DNA of 64,000 bases, taken from Halobacillus massiliensis. Its GTDB lineage: Bacteria; Bacillota; Bacilli; Bacillales; Halobacillaceae. The translations under genes and the position numbers were made by a program. The stretch is taken from NCBI RefSeq assembly GCF_900166625.1, contig NZ_LT800499.1, forward strand, positions 1,942,115 through 2,006,114, read 5' to 3'. The notes below the pieces were generated by a model. That model was given only the letters and a program-made list of their open reading frames with translations. It was not told where the DNA came from and searched no databases. Shown here piece by piece: positions 58,641 to 64,000 of this stretch; position 1 is the first letter of the stretch; each line of letters opens with the position of its first letter.

Positions 58641-59527
58641 TGAACAGACGTTTTACAAACACCGTAGCCACATCAGCTTTTGTTTTATGTGCAGTGATAA
58701 TGTCAGCAACCTTAGTTTATCTGCTAGGTTATATTCTGACCAATGGTTTTTCATATGTTGATCTATCTTTCTTAACATCTGACTCCAGTTCATTTATGGA
58801 AGGCGGCGGAATCAAGAACCAGCTTTGGAATTCATTCTATATCTTAGTGGTTACTCTAATTTTATCAGTCCCTCTTGGAATTCTTGGCGGTATCTATCTT
58901 GCTGAATATTCTCGTCCCGGTAAATTAACAAACATCATTCGTACGAGTGTAGAAGTATTATCATCACTGCCCTCTATAGTAGTAGGTATGTTCGGCTTAC
59001 TCGTATTTGTTCAATATATGGGATTAGGTTACTCCATTATTGCAGGTTCACTTGCTTTAACAGTTTTTAACCTGCCAATTATTGTGAGGGTTACAGAAGA
59101 TTCCATCAGATCTGTACCTGTGAAACAAAAAAATGCCAGTCTGGCTCTCGGTATTACACACTGGCACACGGTAAAAACCGTCCTTGTACCGGCTGCATTT
59201 CCCGGTATCTTAACAGGAATTTTACTTTCTGCCGGAAGAATATTTGGTGAAGCAGCAGCATTGTTGTTTACGGCAGGTCTTTCTACGAACAATTTACAGT
59301 TTGATACGTGGAACCCTTTTGACAACAATTCACCGCTTAACCCTTTTCGATCAGCAGAAACGCTTTCGGTCCATATTTGGAAAGTAAATTCACAAGGGAT
59401 CATGCCAGACGTAGATGCCATTGCGGCAGGTTCAGCGGCTGTACTCATTATATTTGTTCTTATCTTTAATGTAACAGCACGAGTGATCGGCAATATTATT
59501 TTCAAAAAGATTACCGGTTCTAAGTAG
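58640..59527 (+). CDS. pstA: PstA, phosphate ABC permease
   Basis: Second permease subunit, 295 residues, about six membrane helices, EAA loop L-A-L-G-I-T-H-W-H-T-V. The start is ATG at 58640, sharing one base with the pstC stop, with AAGGAGG before it; a longer frame from 58556 lies inside pstC. Coupled translation with pstC gives equal amounts. Confidence 0.95.
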   Translation: MNRRFTNTVATSAFVLCAVIMSATLVYLLGYILTNGFSYVDLSFLTSDSSSFMEGGGIKNQLWNSFYILVVTLILSVPLGILGGIYLAEYSRPGKLTNIIRTSVEVLSSLPSIVVGMFGLLVFVQYMGLGYSIIAGSLALTVFNLPIIVRVTEDSIRSVPVKQKNASLALGITHWHTVKTVLVPAAFPGILTGILLSAGRIFGEAAALLFTAGLSTNNLQFDTWNPFDNNSPLNPFRSAETLSVHIWKVNSQGIMPDVDAIAAGSAAVLIIFVLIFNVTARVIGNIIFKKITGSK

Positions 59528-59545
59528 GAAGGGGAGCATATTAAA

Positions 59546-60388
59546 ATGGTCAACCTTAATATAAAATCGAAAACTTCTACGCAGGAACAGAAAAAAACGA
59601 GTTCAAGCGTAATAGATAATAGAATGAAAGAACAGGCAGAAGTCCAGCTGAATTTGGATAATCTCAGTGTCTTTTACGGAAATAATCAGGCAGTGAAAAA
59701 TGTAACAATGCCTATTGAAAAAAATAAAGTAACGGCTTTTATAGGACCTTCCGGATGCGGAAAATCCACCCTATTAAGAACGATAAACCGTATGAATGAC
59801 CAAATTAGAATTGCCCGTTATGAAGGAAAAATCATGTACGATGGAATAAATATACTCAATAAAGACATTGACGTAGTAGCTTTGAGAAAAGAAATTGGGA
59901 TGGTGTTTCAGGAGCCCAATCCTTTTCCGAAACCTATTAAGAAAAACATCACACATGCTCTTCAGTACATGAAAATGTCTAAAGTAAATATGCAGGAGAT
60001 AGTAGAAACTTCATTAAAGCAGGCGGCACTGTGGGATGAAATTAAAGACAGGCTGAATGATTCGGCTTTATCATTATCCGGCGGGCAGCAGCAGCGACTT
60101 TGTATTGCGAGAGCTTTAGCTCTTCAGCCTAATATTCTGCTATTGGATGAACCAACTTCGGCGCTGGATCCGATATCTAGTGCAAAAGTCGAGGACTTAA
60201 TCATGGAACTGAAAGAACATTACACAATTGCAGTCGTTACCCACAACATGGAGCAGGCAGCCAGAATTTCAGATAACACAGCATTTATGTACAATGGTGA
60301 TTTAGTAGAATATGGTGATACCTCAAGCTTATTTACAAATCCAAAAGAGCAGAGGACGGAAGATTATATCTCCGGTAAATTCAGCTAA
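59546..60388 (+). CDS. pstB1: PstB, phosphate ABC ATPase (first copy)
   Basis: ATPase of 280 residues driving phosphate import. Walker [10 protein letters not shown], signature L-S-G-G-Q-Q-Q-R, Walker [12 protein letters not shown] and the C-terminal E-D-Y-I-S-G are present. Compared with the second copy it has an N-terminal polar extension of about 30 residues. Two pstB genes in tandem also occur in B. subtilis (pstBA, pstBB). Confidence 0.95.
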   Translation: MVNLNIKSKTSTQEQKKTSSSVIDNRMKEQAEVQLNLDNLSVFYGNNQAVKNVTMPIEKNKVTAFIGPSGCGKSTLLRTINRMNDQIRIARYEGKIMYDGINILNKDIDVVALRKEIGMVFQEPNPFPKPIKKNITHALQYMKMSKVNMQEIVETSLKQAALWDEIKDRLNDSALSLSGGQQQRLCIARALALQPNILLLDEPTSALDPISSAKVEDLIMELKEHYTIAVVTHNMEQAARISDNTAFMYNGDLVEYGDTSSLFTNPKEQRTEDYISGKFS

Positions 60389-60423
60389 TGTCAGTCCTAA
60401 TCGATGAAAAAAGGATGAGTCTT

Positions 60424-61182
60424 ATGGAAAAACATTCATATGAAATTGAAAATCTAAACTTGTGGTATGGGAGCAACCAGGCGCTTTATGAAATAAAAAT
60501 GGACATTCCGACTAATAAGGTCACAGCGATTATCGGTCCTTCCGGCTGCGGAAAGTCCACATATTTAAAAGCATTAAACCGAATGGTGGAAATGGTGCCG
60601 GGAGTTAAAGTCTCCGGCAGAATTAAATACCATGGAGATAATATTCTTGAATCCGGCTATCACCCTGAAGACTTGCGAACTAAAGTGGGAATGGTTTTCC
60701 AGCATCCGAATCCATTTCCAAAATCAATTTATGAAAATGTGGTTTTTGGAGCCAGAATTCAAGGTATACGTAAAAAAGCTGTCCTCGATGAAATGGTGGA
60801 AAGAAGTTTAAAGCAGGCAGCGATTTGGGACGAAGTGAAAGATCGTCTCCACACAAGTGCAATGGGGCTGTCGGGAGGACAGCAGCAGAGGATTTGTATA
60901 GCTCGTGCGCTGGCAAACGAGCCCGACGTCATACTGATGGATGAGCCTACTTCCGCCTTAGATCCCATTTCGACACTGAGAGTTGAGGAACTGATTCATC
61001 AGCTAAAAGAAAACTATACGATTGTAATTGTCACTCACAATATGCAGCAGGCTTCAAGAGTGTCGGATCGTACAGCCTTTTTCTTAAATGGCGAACTAGT
61101 TGAGTATGATGAAACATCCCAGATTTTTTCTAACCCGCGTGATCGCCGTACAGAAGATTATATCAGTGGCAGATTTGGATAA
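60424..61182 (+). CDS. pstB2: PstB, phosphate ABC ATPase (second copy)
   Basis: Second ATPase, 252 residues from ATG at 60424, which has AAAAGGATGA before it. An ATG at 60388 overlapping the end of pstB1 would add 12 residues. Walker A (G-P-S-G-C-G-K-S-T), L-S-G-G-Q-Q-Q-R and [11 protein letters not shown] are intact. The two copies may form a heterodimer or be used under different conditions; the sequence does not tell. Confidence 0.94.
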   Translation: MEKHSYEIENLNLWYGSNQALYEIKMDIPTNKVTAIIGPSGCGKSTYLKALNRMVEMVPGVKVSGRIKYHGDNILESGYHPEDLRTKVGMVFQHPNPFPKSIYENVVFGARIQGIRKKAVLDEMVERSLKQAAIWDEVKDRLHTSAMGLSGGQQQRICIARALANEPDVILMDEPTSALDPISTLRVEELIHQLKENYTIVIVTHNMQQASRVSDRTAFFLNGELVEYDETSQIFSNPRDRRTEDYISGRFG

Positions 61183-61202
61183 TTTGAAAGGTGGAAATAA
61201 GA

Positions 61203-61862
61203 ATGCAAACTCGCCGTTTTTTTGATGAAGAACTAAATCAATTGAAAAAAGAAGTGGAAGAGCTGGCAGAGGATACAAAGCAGGTATTAAGAAAAGCCGT
61301 AAACGCATTATACGACAGTGACTTAGAAGCCGCTCAGACTATTATAGATAGTGATAATATTTACAACAGCAAAGAACAGCATATAAATGAATCCGCCTTA
61401 GTTATGATTGCTAAACAGCAGCCTGTCGCTTCGGATTTAAGAAGGCTGATCGTAGCTATTAAAATTTCAACAGATTTAGAAAGAATGGCAGACCATGGGA
61501 AAAATATTGCAAAAGCAACACTGCACTTAGGAGAAAACCATCCGATATCTATCCACCCATCAATTAAAGACATGATGAATTCAGCGCTGGAAATGGTAGA
61601 TACAGCAATAAATGCCTATCATTTGGAAGATGTATCATTTGCGCGTCTGCTTGCTGAAAAAGATGATAAGGTGGATAAACTGTACGGACAGGTGACGAAA
61701 GATTTGCTTGAGTTAACCGCAGATAATCCGGATCAGATTCAAAACATCATGCAAACGGCATATATATCCCGCTATATTGAACGCTTCGCCGATCATATTA
61801 CTAACATTGGAGAAAGCATCCTTTATTTAATTAAAGGTGTCTCTTATGACTTAAACGATTAA
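61203..61862 (+). CDS. phoU: PhoU, phosphate signalling regulator
   Basis: A 219-residue all-helical protein that links Pst to phosphate sensing. It has the two PhoU repeats with metal-binding E/D-x3-D-type motifs (D-L-E-R-M-A-D-H and Y-I-E-R-F-A-D-H). ATG at 61203 has AAAGGTGG before it; a GTG at 61191 inside that site is unlikely. Last gene of the pst operon. Confidence 0.95.
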   Translation: MQTRRFFDEELNQLKKEVEELAEDTKQVLRKAVNALYDSDLEAAQTIIDSDNIYNSKEQHINESALVMIAKQQPVASDLRRLIVAIKISTDLERMADHGKNIAKATLHLGENHPISIHPSIKDMMNSALEMVDTAINAYHLEDVSFARLLAEKDDKVDKLYGQVTKDLLELTADNPDQIQNIMQTAYISRYIERFADHITNIGESILYLIKGVSYDLND

Positions 61863-61999
61863 GAACAAATAGTCTTATTCATAACGGTTAAGAGTCTTTC
61901 TTGAGGGGTGTTTTTCTATATTATGGAAAACGAAACCGGTTAAAGACAGGGACTATTAAAAAAAGTTTGGTCAGCCACATCAATATATTTAAAAAGCAG

Positions 62000-62030
62000 A
62001 AAACCTACGGAAAGGTTCCGTAGGTTTTTC
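62000..62030. terminator. bidirectional terminator between phoU and the yqzC-like gene
   Basis: AAAACCTACGGAA and TTCCGTAGGTTTT, a 13-bp perfect stem with a 3-base loop, between convergent genes. Confidence 0.93.
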
Positions 62031-62058
62031 CAGTTCATCTATTTTCTTATTATTGACA

Positions 62059-62577
62059 TTACTGCCTTGTAATCGTATCAGCAATTTCATCTCGGTTCAT
62101 GCCTTTTACGATTTCAAATTCTCCTATTTGGACGTATTCAGTAAGATTGCGATCATTCATATAAGTATTAAAAGATTCGGCATTATTAATAAAGCCTTTA
62201 TCCTCTAAGGTCTGATAAACCTCTGTAGGACTTGTTCCTTCTCTTATTACTAATTTATATGTAGAAGGTTCTTTATTCTTGGTGATTTCTTTTTCTTTAT
62301 TCTCATTCTTTTCGTCTTCTTTAATTTTCTCTTTCTGTTCTTTATTTTCCTTTAATAGCTCTACTTTCTCAACTTCCGAAACCCTGGCTTCGAGCTCAAA
62401 TAATTCTTGGTCTGTCAGAACTTGATAATTATTTGCTTCCAATTTCGCGATGATTTCTTCATCGGTGATTGCCTTAGCAGCTTCTGATGAGTTTTCGGGT
62501 AAAGCTGTGTAGAAAATACTAATGATCACAGTAGCTGTCAGCAATCCGATTGAAAAGAATTGAAGGGGCTTTTTCAT
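62059..62577 (-). CDS. yqzC: YqzC-like membrane protein with MltG/YceG-like C-terminus
   Basis: A 172-residue protein: one N-terminal membrane helix (about residues 7-25), a very charged Lys/Glu coiled-coil stretch (about 65-105), and a C-terminal domain. The C-terminal Y-K-L-V-I-R-E-G-T-S and G-E-F-E-I-V-K-G-M resemble the LysM-like N-domain of MltG endolytic transglycosylases. No catalytic domain is present. Downstream of a yqzD-like gene with a 4-base overlap, as in B. subtilis. Function unknown; a peptidoglycan-binding role is inference. Confidence 0.75.
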   Translation of the reverse strand: MKKPLQFFSIGLLTATVIISIFYTALPENSSEAAKAITDEEIIAKLEANNYQVLTDQELFELEARVSEVEKVELLKENKEQKEKIKEDEKNENKEKEITKNKEPSTYKLVIREGTSPTEVYQTLEDKGFINNAESFNTYMNDRNLTEYVQIGEFEIVKGMNRDEIADTITRQ

Positions 62578-62948
62578 TGTCTCACACCTTTGACTTCTAT
62601 CTTACTGACAATGCTGTGTATATCTTCCTGACTGAGTTGAGTTTCTTCGGCAATTCGCTCTTTTGAATAGCCTCCGCGGTACATACTTTTGATCGTCTGC
62701 TCGAGACGTGGTTTAGAAAAGTTTTGGTGGCTGGTGAACGGTTTAGCCCCGGGCTTTTCTAAATCACCGGCCAGCAGCTCTTCCTCTAAAACATTTAATT
62801 TCTTTTTTACCAGATATGTATCTTGCATAGCTTGAATGGACAACTGTTCGACTTGTTCTTCTATATCTTTTAAGCGGTCGTTCATAAACATAGATGTAAT
62901 GAACAGTACAATGGCCACTGAAGCTAATGTAATGAATACAGTTGTCAT
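62574..62948 (-). CDS. yqzD: YqzD-like membrane-anchored protein
   Basis: A 124-residue protein with one N-terminal membrane helix (about 2-22), a coiled-coil stretch (about 25-60), and a basic C-terminal part. That part, G-G-Y-S-K-E-R-I-A-E-E-T-Q-L-S, reads like a helix-turn-helix. GAGAGGAGAG precedes the ATG. It overlaps the yqzC-like gene by 4 bases and they probably work together. Name by position and general form. Confidence 0.72.
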   Translation of the reverse strand: MTTVFITLASVAIVLFITSMFMNDRLKDIEEQVEQLSIQAMQDTYLVKKKLNVLEEELLAGDLEKPGAKPFTSHQNFSKPRLEQTIKSMYRGGYSKERIAEETQLSQEDIHSIVSKIEVKGVRQ

Positions 62949-63035
62949 TTTAGTATCTCTCCTCTCTTTTTCCAGGTATAGTTATACCATAATACGAAAA
63001 GGATATCTATGTATTTTTACTTATAAGAATAGTAC

Positions 63036-63064
63036 TTGAAAGACGGAAGAAGTTTTGGTACGAT
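63036..63064 (+). promoter_or_regulatory. sigma-A promoter of rpmG
   Basis: TTGAAA (63036-63041), 17 bp, TACGAT (63059-63064). Confidence 0.6.
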
Positions 63065-63125
63065 AAGTAAGTCTGATTATGTGATGAAAGACAGTGAATA
63101 GATTTTTTAATTTGGAGGGATAATT

Positions 63126-63275
63126 ATGCGTGTAAATGTTACTCTTGCTTGCACTGAAACTGGTGACCGTAACTATATTACTACAAAAAATAAGCGTACT
63201 AACCCAGAGCGTATTGAACTTAAAAAGTACAGCCCGCGCCTAGGTAAGCATACGCTTCACCGTGAGACTAAATAA
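63126..63275 (+). CDS. rpmG: 50S ribosomal protein L33, zinc-free form
   Basis: A 49-residue protein starting [13 protein letters not shown] and ending T-L-H-R-E-T-K. Of the four zinc cysteines seen in the C+ form only Cys9 remains; the others are replaced (C-T-E-T-G and K-Y-S-P-R). It is therefore the C-minus type that needs no zinc. TTGGAGGG precedes the ATG. Location before the yqgN-type cyclo-ligase matches rpmGA of B. subtilis. Confidence 0.95.
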   Translation: MRVNVTLACTETGDRNYITTKNKRTNPERIELKKYSPRLGKHTLHRETK

Positions 63276-63309
63276 ACAGCAGGAGATTGCCTCCTGCTGT
63301 TTTTTTTAT
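63275..63309 (+). terminator. rpmG terminator
   Basis: AACAGCAGGAG and CTCCTGCTGTT perfect stem with a 5-base loop, then TTTTTT. Confidence 0.93.
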
Positions 63310-63332
63310 ATTGTTTTGGAGGAGGAGTGTAA

Positions 63333-63899
63333 TTGAAAAAGAAAGCTTTAAGGGAGCATGGGAAGCTCATCCTAAAATCTTTTTCCGACACATTTAAACA
63401 GGAGACAGAATTAAACATTCACCGGCAGCTATTTAATTCTGAAAGCTTTAGAAAAGCAGCTTCAATAGCTGTCACGGTTTCTTTTAAGCATGAGTGGGAT
63501 ACTTATGCGATTATAGAGGAAGCGTGGAGGCAGAAGAAACGTGTAGCTGTACCGAAATGTGACCCAGTATCAAAACAGATGACTTTCTATTATTTACATA
63601 ATTTCAAACAGCTTGAATCGGTGTATTACGGGTTAAAAGAACCGGATCCAGAGAAGTCAGAGGCTGTTGAAAAAACAAACCTTGACTTAATTATTGTTCC
63701 AGGTCTGCTCTTTGACAGGAAAGGGTACCGAATTGGTTATGGGGGAGGCTTCTATGATCGCTATTTAAACAATTATGAAGGAGAAACACTATCTATATTA
63801 TCAACTAAACAGCTTATTAATGAGGTACCCGTGGAGCCCTTTGATGTAAAAGTTAATCAACTGATAACTGAAGAAGGAAGTATCACCTGTCAAGAATAA
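63333..63899 (+). CDS. yqgN: 5-formyltetrahydrofolate cyclo-ligase
   Basis: Converts 5-formyl-THF to 5,10-methenyl-THF with ATP in folate one-carbon metabolism. The family motif G-Y-R-I-G-Y-G-G-G-F-Y-D-R is intact at about residues 136-148. 188 residues. The start is TTG at 63333 with GGAGGAGG before it. It follows the L33 gene, as in B. subtilis. Confidence 0.95.
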   Translation: MKKKALREHGKLILKSFSDTFKQETELNIHRQLFNSESFRKAASIAVTVSFKHEWDTYAIIEEAWRQKKRVAVPKCDPVSKQMTFYYLHNFKQLESVYYGLKEPDPEKSEAVEKTNLDLIIVPGLLFDRKGYRIGYGGGFYDRYLNNYEGETLSILSTKQLINEVPVEPFDVKVNQLITEEGSITCQE

Positions 63900-63953
63900 A
63901 TAATCTTCTGCTGGCTCATCCTACCTTTAAACAGATTGTTTAGGAGGATTCGA

Positions 63954-64000
63954 ATGAAAACTTTAAAAATGCTGCTGCTTGTATTAATTCCAGCTGGAGC
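63954..64000 (+). CDS. start of a membrane or secreted protein (cut by window edge)
   Basis: ATG at 63954 with AGGAGG nine bases upstream opens M-K-T-L-K-M-L-L-L-V-L-I-P-A-G, a signal peptide or first membrane helix. Only 15 full codons are visible, so no family can be named. Confidence 0.5.
   Translation, partial: MKTLKMLLLVLIPAG

Overview
The window looks like ordinary housekeeping chromosome from a spore-forming Firmicute of the family Bacillaceae. It carries spore genes (gpr, spoIIP, yqfC, yqfD), competence genes (comER, comEA, comEB, comEC), a CIRCE-hrcA-grpE-dnaK block, sigA and a glycyl T-box. Gene order follows the Bacillus subtilis yqe-yqf-yqg region as I remember it. Halobacillus and its halophilic relatives are my best guess for the genus, but the sequence shown does not prove this.

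Layout. 1-5.8 kb: comER (leaving the window on the left), the comEA-comEB-comEC competence operon, tiny yqzM, and holA. 5.9-9 kb: rpsT, then spore genes gpr, spoIIP and yqxA. 9-18.9 kb: lepA, hemW, hrcA-grpE-dnaK, dnaJ, prmA, rsmE. 19-20.6 kb: deoC, rpsU, yqeY. 20.6-23.6 kb: a sigma-W-type operon with NfeD protease, flotillin FloA and YqfB. 23.6-31 kb: yqfC, yqfD, phoH, pgpH, ybeY, dgkA, era, yqzL, recO. 31-34.3 kb: T-box-controlled glyQS. 34.3-39.5 kb: ccpN and its partner kinase, then yqxD-dnaG-sigA. 40-47.9 kb: cccA, trmK, Nif3-like gene, ispH, cshB, nfo, a DUF2624 gene, a DUF4190 gene, ispG. 48-51.2 kb: a lone NfeD gene behind a second sigma-W-like promoter, a DUF1189 gene, and a Na/phosphate cotransporter. 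51.6-52.2 kb: five tRNA genes. 52.3-56.5 kb: sodA, an MFS transporter, pbpA. 56.5-61.9 kb: pstS-pstC-pstA-pstB-pstB-phoU behind a PhoP-box-like sequence. 62-64 kb: yqzC/yqzD-like genes, rpmG, a 5-formyl-THF cyclo-ligase and the start of one more gene.

The genes form functional groups: DNA uptake, chaperones, translation and ribosome maturation, envelope stress, isoprenoid synthesis (ispH and ispG, both on the minus strand), gluconeogenic control (CcpN plus the PPDK/PEPS regulator), and phosphate supply. Most transcription units end in clear hairpin-plus-T terminators, many shared by convergent genes.

I found no insertion sequence, prophage, CRISPR array, rRNA, toxin-antitoxin pair or defence island, and no convincing undescribed multi-gene system. 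The points worth a second look are small: regulatory inverted repeats, two matching sigma-W-like promoters each driving an NfeD gene, departures from the B. subtilis gene order (mtaB, yqeW, cdd), and a zinc-ligand-free L33. All product names rest on reading the proteins by eye; no database search was run.
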